In this document: one piece after another, positions 1-11,995 of the stretch | How positions within the stretch are numbered: position 1 is the stretch's first letter | Layout: each line of letters starts with the position of its first letter | Assembly (NCBI GenBank): GCA_021442155.1 | Contig: CM038220.1 | Coordinates: 78,479,817-78,543,816 of the forward strand | DNA from: Cymbidium sinense | Taxonomy: Eukaryota > Streptophyta > Magnoliopsida > Asparagales > Orchidaceae | Reading direction: 5' to 3' | Length of the DNA: 64,000 bases | Made by a program: the position numbers and the translations under genes | Notes under the pieces: model-generated | The model's input: the letters and a program-made list of their open reading frames with translations, nothing else | What the model was told of the DNA's origin: nothing | The model's database searches: none

Positions 1-3000
1 TGATCTACTCAACCTCAAGGCCTAGAAACTTCAACAGGGTTTCATCTCTACTAGATGAAGCTACCTCATCGATCTCAAGCGCCGGTGATCACCTCCGATG
101 AGGTTAGTGATTTTTTGACCACTTAGATTAAGAGGTGTTGGTCCTTTGTGAAGGGAATTTTCATTGCATATGAAATCCACTGTTGGATTGGCTGCTATAC
201 TCCTTTAGGTGGTGTGGGTTGAGTCTTGAATGAATCAATGTTAGATCGGGCTCGGATCTTCCCTTGGATCATGGACGGTTCATATTGGTCCTCAGGGAAG
301 AACTTGGCCCATCTCAGCTGTCCATCCGTGCATTTTAGATGGATGGATGAGATTATTAGGCACATTCTATAAACCCTTTATTTGATTTAAATGCGATATC
401 CTGACCATCGATTTTTTGATGATGGCGAATGGCGTGCATATGCCCCGATTTGACATTTAAGTGGATGGCTCATCAGCGTGTAAAACATCGACCACCACCA
501 CCACGCATCACGTCGTGGGCTGGGTATTATGTGAGGATTAGTTATTTAGCTAAATAATTCCTAATTAATTCTTATATCTTCAAAAAATTATAATTCCTTC
601 AATACTATTCAGAAAAAGAAAAGGAAAGATGCTATGGATAGATAATTTCATCTAGAATATTAAAAAAATGTTTTCAATGGATTTTGAATTCTCCTTTTCT
701 CTGAATTTGGGTTTCTTTAGGAATTTTAATTAGCTAATTATTCTCTAATTAAGTAACCAATTGATCTTAAATTTCAAGAGTTCATTTTAGGGGATGACCT
801 CTGCCTCTCTTAATTTTTTTGAGATTTATTAAGGCCTTAATTGGGGAAATTGCTATTTCATTCCTTAATTACCCCTTTCATATAATTAAGGGTAATTAAG
901 GTGTGATTAGTGGATTTACCCTTTGATTAAGTTTGATTAAGGTTAGATCCGGTGAGTAGGGGTTTTATGGAATAATTTTGGAATATTTCCCATATGCTAT
1001 TCCCTAAACCCCCTTTTCTATCCTTAATCCCCTCTTAATTAAGGGTTAACTCATTAATTATCCCTTTAAACAAATTTCAAAAATTCTAAAAAATTCCATA
1101 ACTTAATTAATCTACCTTGGGTAGATTCTTAGGTGTTTAACAACCTAAGTTCAATTAAGAAAATTAAAACCCCTTTAAAAGTACTTAATCTAAACCCCTT
1201 AGCTTAATTAACTTTTAATTGTGAGCCAAATTGCCTAAGGCCTTTTCATTATTAGGTGTATTGCAAATTTGAATACCTTGTGGGTTTTATGTCATCTCAT
1301 TGGCTCATAATTACTTGGTTAATTTTCTAAGGTGGTATATGTAAGAGTTAATTAAGCTACTTAATTCATACTCTAACCTAATCAACACTTAAAAATGGAT
1401 TTAACTATTTTAAAATTAAACAAAAATACAAAACACATGTGGGAATGGGTTAGGAACAACAAACTCATCTCACCTTTTAAATTAAATCAAACTTCAAACT
1501 AAACAAAAAATATTTTGAAATTCACTTTGATTTATTCTAAGTTTTCTTATTCCTTAAGAATGTATTTAGGATTTAAGTAAAGTGAGTTTGTTCAAATGCT
1601 TTCATTGCTTTATATCTTTCCCAACATGTTAGGTTGTATGTCATGTGATTCATGCATTCATAATTTCATGTTTTAAAATTTTAAAATGAAATTGTTTACT
1701 TTATGTCAAATGTGTATATGTTGGATAAAGTAAAATATGAGTGGATATTATCACTATTAAATCCAAAGTATTTTCAAAACTTATAAATGAGACATCAAAT
1801 CTAAAAGGGTGTTATTCTTATACTTTAATTATAAGCTCGCATGTGATAGATTATAAAGTAATGTTTAGTGTAGCCTTTCCTTTCTTCCTTATGTTAGCAT
1901 GGTTTTGAATAGGAGTTGGTAAGATGTAGGGTTAATTTGAAAAGAATCCAACACTTACTTAAATCTATACCCTATTCATTCTTATGCCATCATCTAAGAA
2001 GGATTGCTTATTCCTTGATTGTGCTAAATCATAAATAAAATATAAATGCTTTTGCTTGCGGTGCTTACACCCCTTTACATAATCCATTTCGTGGACTTAG
2101 TCACCCATGTGTGGGGTGATAAGTCCAATATACATGCTTGGGATTTGTGCAGTGTGATTTAAATAACCTTTATTTTGAAGGTGTTAGTTAGATTTATACT
2201 TTCATTTTTCATGTAAAAATTTGTATAAGTAGGATTTGGAATGATTTGTTAGGGGGATTAGGATGAGCATCTGTCATATGATTCCCATCTTATGCACCAT
2301 GTGAAGCCTTGGAGCATCCACCTACCAACCATCTAAAAGGAGGAACCAAAAGAAGAAAGAAGAAAAAATAATAAAGCTTGAAGACCCTCATAACAATGAA
2401 TTCCCTTCCTTAAATTGTAATTCATTTCATTTGTAATTCGGGTTGTATAAAGGTAGAGCTTGGCTATCCACATTTGATATTTTTGGGTTTGTGCGGTGGT
2501 GCCCGACCATAAAACCACTAATTATTCTTTTTGTGATTAGCTTTATAAATTATTTGATGATTTGTTTAGCTTTTGCATTAAATGACATGCTTTTCCTAGT
2601 TTCTTCCTTGCTTTATGTATGGTCTGGATGTGGATTAGGCTCTTTAGGGAAAAATAAACCTTTTACCCAACTTAACAACTTAAAATAAAATTAAATAACT
2701 CATAACCTCACCTAAAGCTTATGATTAAAATAAAGATAAAAGAATTAGCAACCCCTTAGCTGGATGAGCATTTAATTATAATATCATGCACAAATGCATC
2801 TTATTTCACTCTTGGTTGGAGGACTTCCACCAGAGAACCCACTTGGCGTTTGAGGTGGTGGAAACTCACCTCTAAACTTCTACGATTTTGGATAATCTAA
2901 TTTCTCATGCTTTAGTCATAAAAATCTTATTAGCCTAAGTCAAAATAATTGTCCAAAAATAATAATAAAATGAAATTTGAATTGCATTAGATTTAGGTCA

Positions 3001-3042
3001 TTTGAAGCATGTCCTTTTACATGATCTAGTCTCTTTAGGGAG
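1..3042 (+). repeat. Long LTR fragment A1 (Tat-type family)
   Basis: Non-coding. This stretch aligns by eye with 51,480-55,475 inside the 5' LTR of the retrotransposon at the right of the window, and with 31,100-33,041 (fragment B). It lacks the block equivalent to 53,497-54,457. Its left end lies outside the window. At about 3,042 it joins the start region of a second copy. The open frame at 2,443-2,688 is not shared as protein with the other copies, so I treat it as chance. Confidence 0.85.
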
Positions 3043-3351
3043 TTCCTTAGTCTTAAGACACTTCTAGTAATTAGGTGGACACTCAACCTAGCCCTAGAGA
3101 CTTAAAAGGGTTAGCCATAGGATTAGTTCATGCTCTAGGGGTGTTAGGAAAATTTGCTTACCCTCAGCTTGAACCATTCCTCACCTTCCTTCCTTCAAGT
3201 CAAACTCCAAATCAATCCTAATAGATTTTCCTAAAACTCCAAATAAATCTTATTTGATTTTCTCCAAACTCAAATCAATATTGCAGATTGAAATCCATGA
3301 TTAAAACCCATGATTGAAACCCATGATTGAAATTTCAAGTTCAAAATATTT

Positions 3352-3830
3352 CCTAAGTTCTTAATTCCCTCTTAAGGACTTAGCCTAAATTGAATTCAAA
3401 TCAATTCAAACTCATAAAATTTTCTCATAACTCATTTATATTTTCATTTATATTCACATATATGAAATATAAATCAATCAAATCAAATCCAAAATTCAAA
3501 TTCCAAATTCCAAAATCTTTCCCAAATCCTTAATTTTCCTTTTAAGGACTTAGCTTAGATCAACTTCAAATCAACTTAAATTCATAAAATTTTCTCATAA
3601 CCCATTCATATTCTCATTGATATTCACATATATAAAGGAAATATAAATTCAAATCAATTAAATCAAATCCAAAATTCAAATTCCAAATTCCAAAATCTTT
3701 CTAAATCCTTAATTTCCCTCTTAGGGACTTAGCCTAGATCATGATCAAATCACTTAAAATTCATAAAATTTTCTCATAACCATTTATATTCTCATTTATA
3801 TTCACATATATAAATGAAGTATAAATTCAA
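3352..3830 (+). repeat. LTR-internal tandem subrepeat, 3 units
   Basis: Three units of about 170-180 bp. Each has an 'aaggacttagc' type core (near 3,374, 3,544 and 3,723), then a run of 'aaattttctcataa' and 'tatattcacatatata'. The same array occurs in the other LTR copies at about 29,110-29,620, 48,905-49,600 and 62,515-63,010, so it belongs to the LTR family. Confidence 0.75.
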
Positions 3831-4159
3831 ACAACCAAAACCTCTTCCAAAAATCTAACTCAAACTCATTCAAAATCCAACCTAAGCCTTTGAAGTCAAA
3901 ATCTTGAACTTAGCCAAATCAACTTCAAATCAAGCCAAACCCTTGATTTTTCTTCATGATTCAATTAATCCTTCAATCATAAATCCAAATATAAATACAA
4001 ACTTCAACCACTTAACCAAAACTCAATCCAAAAATCAAGCCAAAATCCATTCATGTTCTTCCTTTGAATATGAAATTGTCAAACAAATCAAAACCCATTT
4101 GACTTCAAACCACTTGCAAATGGATTTATATTTCAATCATAAGTCCATATACCAGTTCA

Positions 4160-5010
4160 ATCAAACTCAAACCAAGCTTTGACCAAGCCATTTGACCCAC
4201 TTAGGCTCACTTGACCCAATGTGAGATAGAGTACCCTTTATTAGCCAAATTCTAATCCTAATGAAATTGGGTCCAATCAAACTCACCTATGCCTCTCATC
4301 ATGATTAAAAATCATCATGACATGATCAACCAATCAAATTGGGTCAAACCAAGTCAAACAGGGTTGACCAAGTGTCAAAATGAAACCTAACATAACCAAA
4401 ATTCATCATAGGCCAAATTAATTAAAACCATTGATCAAGACTCATTCATGATCAATATTTGAACTTGACTAAGTCAACATTTGAGCTTAACCTAGCCCAA
4501 TTGGCAACTTGACCCAGGTTGACCCAACTTGACCTAAAAAGTCAAAATGTAAAAGATCTAAAAATTGATTAAAACCAATGGGGTTCATTCAAATCACTTG
4601 TTAAACTTGACCAAAGCCTCAATTGGCCAACTAGACCTAACTAGCCCAATTGACCTTGAACCCAACTTGAGCGAAGGGTCATGTTGAGCCAAATTCAAAC
4701 TTAACCAAAATTGATTGGAAACAAAGATACCAATTCACTTCATATGGCTAACTAAACCTAAACCTACCCATGACCTAGCTCAAATAGGTCAAATGGTTGA
4801 AATCGATCAACTTGACCCATTTGATCTAAATAAAGTCATCTGAACCAAATTCAAACCTAAACTAAATTGAATCAAACCAAAGCCACCAAAATATTTCAAA
4901 TGGTCATATGAACTTGACCCAACCCTTGGTTTAGCCCAATTTGACCAATTGGTTAACTTGACCCAAGTTGACCCATTTTGATCTAAATGGGTCAACATGA
5001 GCCAAACCAT
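4160..5010 (+). promoter_or_regulatory. TTGACC-rich (W-box-like) block in LTR A2
   Basis: TTGACC, TTGAC and their complement GTCAA recur densely, often back to back as in TTGACCCAAGTTGACC. TTGAC(C/T) is the W-box core bound by WRKY transcription factors. The same block recurs in fragments B, C and D. Binding is inferred. Confidence 0.45.
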
Positions 5011-7331
5011 ACCAAATGAAGTCCAAAATCCAATAAAACTTGGCCAAACCTATTTTCTCAACATACCCAACATATCCAAATTCAAAAATCAACCAAATGA
5101 CCATTTTACCCCTAGGCCATAGAATAAATTTTGGTCAAATCCTTGGAGAATTTGGTCAATTCCTCTTCATACCTACTTGATACTCTCCTTGTAGATCAAG
5201 TGAACTAGGGAGGGTGGTGCACCCAACCCAATTGATTTGGTATGACTCCACCATATGGCCAAACCGAGCACATGGTTTGAAATGGCCACATGGAAAACCT
5301 CTTCCCACTTATTTTGAGCACATGTCCACTCCACTAATCCACTCCCTAGCCATAAATGAATCACATGGCACATCTAATAGCTCAAACAACCCTTTCAATC
5401 TTGGCATTTGGATCAATACGACAAGCTTATGCTCGACCATCCGATTGCCAAGGGAGATATACTCCCCACAATTCAATTCTCCCTTCCCATTGTCATTGAG
5501 TGTAGAGCTAGAGTCTTTTCCCGAGATCCCAAGCTCCCTCAAGTACTTGCCAACTTCATCTTCTCAATTTTCACAAGGTGAAAATAGGGGAGATCCATAG
5601 GATTTTGAACTTAGCCAATACTCAAAATATTGCAATTCACTTTGCACACTCCATCAGAGGATCAAGTCGAGCTTGCCCAAGCTCTTTCCCAAGTTCAAAA
5701 GGCAACGAGAGATCCACTTCAATCAAAACCGAGCTCATGCTAAGGAGGAGGTGGTCCATAGAGCCATCCACTCAACCTTAAGAGCAAAAACTTTCACCAA
5801 AGCTTTGTCTCAACCAGACAAAGCTTCTCCAAGGGAATTGAGCATCGATGATCACCTCCAATGTAGTATGCCATTTTTTTGACCATTAAACTCAATGTGG
5901 TGTGGAGCTTTGTGAAAGAAATTTTAATCCCATGGAATTTTGATCGTTAGATGTGCTTGTCATTAGGTTTAGATGGTGTGAGTTGATTTTCAATCCAATC
6001 TGAGCTTGATCAAGCTCAGATCTTCTCTTTGAAAGTGGACGGTCCCCATTTTTCACAGAGAAGAACAGGGAGAATCTCTGGCCATCCATCCACGCATTTT
6101 GGCTGGACGGCCTAGATTAAACACACACTTTAGATCTAATTTTATCCCTTCTAAATGACGGCTTTAATCTCAGCTGTTTGATCCTTGATCAGGGTTGAGA
6201 AAAGCATAAGCCCCGACCATGATGGGATGTTTAAGTGGCCACTTAGCACATGTGTAAAGTGCTATGCTCTTGCGTGGCAGTAGGGATTAGGGAATTAATT
6301 AAGGATTAAATAATTCTAATTAATCCTGTAAACTTCTAAAATTCATATCTCTCTGAAGAAAAATAAGAAAAATATGAGGTAAATTACCACTGAAAGATAA
6401 TTCAATCTAGAATATTCTAAAATTAGTTTTAATGGATTTTTATTTTGTCATTCTCTAATTTTGGGTTTTATTGGAAATCTTAATTTACTAATTACTCCCT
6501 AATTAATCCACTGATTAATCTCAAACTTCTTGATTGTATTTTAAAGGATGACTTGGGCCTCTCCTAATTTTCTTGAGATTTATTGGCGGCTTAATTGGGG
6601 AAATTGCTAATTCATTTCCTAATTACCCCTTAATGTAATTAAGGATGATTAAGGGTTTAATTAGTGGTTTTACCTTTTGTTGAAGTTGATTATGGTCTGT
6701 TTTAGTGAATGAAAGGTTTAGGGAATTATTTTGGGGTATTTCCTCTAAGCTATTCCTTAAACCCCCTTTTCTTCCTTAATCCTCTCTTAATTAAGGGTTA
6801 ATTCACTAATTACCCTCTTAATTAATTTCTTAAAATTGTAAAACCTTCTAGAACTCAATTTATCTTTCTTGGGTAGATGCTTAGGTGTTCAAGAGCCTAA
6901 GTACATTAAGGAAATCAAAACTCAACTCTATGGTGAGGGTGTTTTGAAATTACTTAAGTTAAACCCCTTAGCATAATTAATCATTAATCATGAGCCAAAT
7001 TGCATTAGACCCTTTTCTTATTAGGTGCATTGCAAATTTAAATTCCTTGTGAGGTTTTATGTCATCTCATTGGCTCATTATTTGGTTAACTATGCTAAGG
7101 TGGTGTGTAAGTAATTAACATGATTAATTCATATCTTAACCTAATCAAAATATAAAATGAATCTAATCATCCAAAAATTGAAAAAAAATATCAAACACAT
7201 GTGGGAATGGGTTAGGAACAACAAACTCAATTCATATTTTTCAAACTAAATCAAACTCAAGATCAAATAAAAATCACATTAAATAAACCTTGATTTGCTT
7301 TTAGCTTTCTTATTCCATAGGATTATCTTTA

Positions 7332-8095
7332 GGTTATTTTACATCTGTACTCTATGTACTCTCATGAGAGTACAGACCAATTTCACAATTTCTTCTAGCT
7401 TTTGTGGCCTGTTTGCAAATAATATGTTTACTACATTCCATTACTTGGTTGTTTTAGCTAATATTAGGTTTTAAGCTACTTTTAGGTGTACTCTGTATCT
7501 TTTGAGAGTCTTATTCTCAAATTTTTTCACTTATTCTGGCTTGTTTGGAGAGAATATGTTTACTACAAATCATTTGAAGCAATTATGAGGCTAATGGGTT
7601 GCTTTTTGAGCTATTTTGCATCTGTACTCTCTATACTCTCATGAGAGTACAAACCAATTTCACAATTTCTTCTAGCTTTTGTGGCATATTTACAAAAAAT
7701 ATGTTTTCTACATTCCATTACAGGTTATTTGGATCCTGAATATTAACTTTTTTCAACTATTTTTTAGGTGTACTCTCTGTACTCTCTTGAAAGTACAGAC
7801 TATTTACTCATTTTTTTCACTTATTCTAGCCTGTTTGGAGAGAATATGTTTATTACATTCCATAAAAAGGTGTTTGGAGCATAAATTTTAGCTTTTTTGA
7901 GCTGCTTTGCATGTGTACTCTCTGTACTCTCATGAGAGTATAGATTATTTTCTCAATTTTTATTAGATTTTTTGGCCTATTTGAACAAAATATGTTTAAT
8001 AGATTTCATTACAAGCTATTTGGAGCTTGAATATTTGGTTTTTTGTGCTGTTATGCAGGTGTACTCTCTGTACTCTCCTGAGAGAGTACAAATTA
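7332..8095 (+). repeat. Palindromic repeat array, left block, 6 units
   Basis: Six units at a period of about 143 bp, with palindrome centres near 7,364, 7,500, 7,640, 7,785, 7,930 and 8,075. The perfect 18-bp palindrome GTACTCTCATGAGAGTAC is at 7,356-7,373; the others are mutated. The units carry 'gagaatatgttta', the reverse complement of the 'taaacatattctc' found in all later arrays, so this block is inverted relative to them. Confidence 0.85.
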
Positions 8096-9270
8096 TTATT
8101 ATTGTAATCGAATATATCAAAGTTATAGTCTATTATGATATGACTGTCGTGACAGTAATTTATTTTATTATTTTTATTCAATTTTAATAACTAATATGAT
8201 TTTACAATATCTAAAAATTATCAAACAAATATAATAAAAATCTAAATAATCTAAAAATGCTTGAAATCATTCAAAATTTTTTTTGGAAAGTGAATTAATC
8301 AAACAAACAATGATATTAAGCTCAAAATTACTTTTTCTTTTAAAAAAATATTATTTTGATTAATTAAGATAAAAGGTTTATTAAGTTAAATTTATTACAA
8401 AATGTGCTTAATAATTTTGAATAAATAATGTGCACACAATAAAAATTTATTTTTAAAAAATCATTATGGAATGTTAAATAGTCATTCGATGAACTTTAAT
8501 TAACTTGAATTGCTCTAATTTTATGACTTAGTGCATGTTAGGGATTACTTTTATTTTTTATTTCTTATAAGTCATTTTTATGTTATTTTACAAATATTTT
8601 ATTTAATAAGTTTTAAAAAATATTTTTAGTTTCTTTTTAAAAATAAAAAAATATTATTTATAGAAATATTGAAATAATTTTTAGATATTTTGATTGGTTT
8701 TGAAATAATTATCATTATCGAATATATTTTATTTTAAATCAAAATATAAATAAAATAAAAGATAGAAAATTAAAAATAAATATAATTCCAAATGACCTTT
8801 TAGTATATTCAAAATATAGCTTTATTCGTTTCATGCTTAACAAGGTTACATAGCACCTAACAAAATGGTCACAATATTATTCTTCATTCTTACCAACAAA
8901 TAATAGTTTTCTTGCTTATAAAGTGTATTTATTGATCTTAATAGCTTTTTTTAATCTTTGGCTTAGTTTTAGTTTCTCAAATTGTATATTTTACAATTGT
9001 ATGCTTTGATAAGCTATTTGTCTATGAGGATGTCGGTTCAATCTTAACAAGATTGACCCAATTTGAATATTGTTAACTCAAATCGAACTTATTTATTTAA
9101 TCATTAGAACATCTCAAGTAGAATTTGAGAATCAACCACATCAAGATTACACGATTTCCTTTAATTTTTTTTTTAATTTTGTATATCTGACTGCTCATGT
9201 AGTGCAAAAAATATCAACCAAAATCTATAAATAAAGGATCAACGATCAATACGAAGTTACACAATCCAAT

Positions 9271-9324
<54 letters not shown>

Positions 9325-10423
9325 AAAATTGTTTAATGTGAGTTCAATGATAGCCTGGATTCAACATTATCACTTACATAATTAAGCCTTCATCATCATC
9401 TATCTAAAAATTGAAACAAAAGAATTTCAAATTACCCAATTTGTTGCAGAAGAACATGTAAGAATGAAGAACTAACACATTTTATTTTCATCTAACATAA
9501 CACATATTATTATAAACGCCTGAGAAAATATTAGACATATAGCATAAAAATGAAATTTAAAACATAATAATTTGATATATATATAAAGAACATTTTTCAT
9601 GAAAAAAACACCCAAATAGATTGAAATAATGCTTTCATCTCTCTATTGAGCAGTTGGAACACATTGTACAGCCTCCATAGAGAAATAAACAAGCAACAAA
9701 AAAAAAATGAGCCGAACAATGTAAGGACCCTCAAGACACTACACCTTGCACGCTTGATGTTCAGTGTCAAACAGTTAAAATACATAGATAATCAAATTGG
9801 AAGAAAGATTAAAAAAAAATTGCCTCATGTAATTGATGATTCGTACAACCAGTTCTTTTTTTTTTTTTCCCCACATCAACACCAACCAGCAATGAGTAAT
9901 CCATGAGATCAATCGACTGTAAAGCAAGACAAAAATAAACCAAAAAATGTTAAGGAAGAAACAAGCAAAAAAATGCATGGAATAGAAGGAAATTGCTCAT
10001 TAATCAATTTATTTAACATGATTCTCATCTTTCTTGCTTCACAAATTAATGAACCATAATTATAATAATGCAAAATAATACAAAAAATCATCACACAAAA
10101 TTATTACTGAATGATACTTGATTATATCAAACCAGACGCATTAATAAATTATTATTCTCATTCACATACATAATGCTACAAACTAAAAGTAGAAAGGAGA
10201 AGCACAACATATTTATGTGGAACAAACCGGTTTAGGAAGCACAAGCAGCAACTTTAAAGCTACGGAAAGTATTGTTACAAAGTGACAGTAATGTCTCCTA
10301 ACTTATTCATTTCAGCATCATCATTATTACATATACTTATTGCTCTAAATTAACCTTCATCAAGCACATAAGCTAATAGGCTAATAGGGTAATGACCACC
10401 CTATCTATGGGCATTGAAGTGAT
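8096..10423. other. AT-rich spacer of the Mutator-like composite
   Basis: No coding sequence recognised on either strand. It holds A/T homopolymers and a TC microsatellite. The short open frames at 7,996-8,187 and 9,597-10,094 overlap on both strands and look like chance. It may contain 3' flanking sequence of the minus-strand transposase gene. Confidence 0.6.
9273..9321. repeat. (TC)n microsatellite
   Basis: About 24 perfect TC dinucleotides in a row. It lies 3' of the minus-strand FAR1-type pseudogene. Confidence 0.95.
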
Positions 10424-11995
10424 TTAGCTCTTCTCTATGCTCTCTTGTAGCTGCTCGCACAACATCTCCAAACTAATTCAGAACAATTAATTTTGATCAG
10501 TTCAAAAAATATAATGATTATCTAGATTTTTTAGAAATCTTAAAGAGGAGAATAGAGCAATTATCGATATAATGAGTCATTCATAAGTTAATCTTCTTAA
10601 AGTTTAATAAAGGAAATTGGATCGTTAGTTCAGAGCTTAGTAGTACCTGTTATTTTAGCCTTGACTTTTAGAGATAATTTCATAGCAGCGCCAAAAAAAG
10701 TCTGTGACTCTAACGAAGTCTTCCTCAACGAATCCCCTAGATGTGGGTGTTGGTGTGCCTGTGTTAAGTAAAAGAACTCATCAAGGAATCTCTTTACTCT
10801 TACAGAAATGATTGTAATGATGTAATTATGATTGTAATTGACATTAACGTATGTACAGTTAAAGAACACACAACTAAATGATATCATGCACTAAAATATT
10901 TCCCTGTAATGATATCCATCATCCGCTTAGTGTACCCTTCAGCTGACTAATTGATTGTTGAGCATGAGTTAAATTCCTAGAAATAGAACATCATATTAGT
11001 TAACGATATGTAATAGCATGACTGACGGGTTTTCCATGCATACCTCTAAAAAGCACTCAGGCATAACAGAAAAAGGTGTTGCAATTGGTGACTCTACATG
11101 TTCTCCACCCCTCTCAGATTATGCTTTGGTCTCTATAACAACAAAAGTAGGATGGTTTAAAGTTTAAAAACAATATGTAATTCCAATAACTTCAGAGGTA
11201 AATAGAAAATTACTCTTGGCTTTCTTGGTTCTCTCCCAATATCCCTTAAGCCTTGCATTTGAAACACCCTTTGGTCGCTGCTTAATTGGATCCCTTAAAA
11301 CATCATTTCCTTTATTCTTTGTGGTGACCTCTTAAGTCTTCTTACGTAAATTTGGAGGTGAATTTTCACATAATATAGAGTCGACATTATCAGATAGTTT
11401 TTTTAAGGATCCAAGCATATACTCCTCAGATATCTTATTACCTTGTGCTCTGATGCTTATTTGATATGCATATCGACTGATGTAGTTCTGAAAAATAATG
11501 CCAGTTTTATTTCCATCATTGCCTTACACATCTTTAAGTTCTTGTAAGCATTGTCAAAGTAGATATCCCTATTTTCTTTGGTTGACCATCGCATGAGAAG
11601 ATACTTATCCGGAATGCACACAATATCTTTCTAACTAAGAACTCGGATGCAGTGGGCACAAAGCAATCCCATCATTTCAATTTATTTTAACTACAAGTTA
11701 CATTTAGGCATGTCTTGTAGAAATGGACAATCCATGTTTTGGAAGCATATTTATTCTCTAAGTTTCTCACCAAATGCTCCATGAGATTATCATCTGACAC
11801 ATTTGCTGCTAATCCTCTAACTCCATGCAAAATTTCTTCCTCAAACATTGTATAAAGCTTTCTGGTATAAAACATAACGGCTTGTTTTAGAATTGGGCTA
11901 TATTAACAACAGGAATAATTGCTGACTGGCGGTACATGAAATCTTCATCATGTTCATTCCAATGCCATGTGTCGATAACCTTCTCCAAAACCAAC
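10424..11995 (-). pseudogene. FAR1-type MULE transposase, C-terminal part, broken
   Basis: This is the 3' half of a gene of the FAR1/FHY3-like Mutator transposase family. The large exon (about 11,995 to 11,214) encodes WNEHDEDF, then YTRKLYTMFEEE, then KTWIVHF.KTCLNVTCS, followed after a frameshift and stops (11,650-11,690) by FEMMGLLCAHCIRVL. The Cys and His residues fit the SWIM zinc finger of the family. Next comes the tail KQRPKGVSNARLKG. Four smaller exons follow with plausible splice sites: 11,132-11,044 (donor GTATGC), about 10,985-10,920, 10,758-10,647 (HQHPHLGDSLRKTS) and 10,472-10,424 (LEMLCEQLQESIEKS, then TAA). The DDE catalytic core and N-terminal zinc finger are missing, because the repeat array begins at about 11,996. 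It cannot encode an active transposase. Confidence 0.75.

Larger units (their letters stand above)
3043..7331 (+). repeat. Long LTR fragment A2, diverged subfamily
   Basis: Non-coding. The first 2 kb match the LTR starts at 48,650 onward and 62,225 onward closely. From about 5,160 the match to the copy at 50,890-53,050 is weaker, which suggests a subfamily. Homology stops near 7,331, where the first palindromic repeat unit of the Mutator-like composite starts. Several open frames between 5,170 and 6,090 overlap on both strands and resemble nothing I know. Confidence 0.8.

Noticed and set aside
5170..6090. Several overlapping open frames, the longest 128 codons (5,214-5,600)
   Set aside because: They lie in LTR sequence on both strands and are not kept in the homologous copies.
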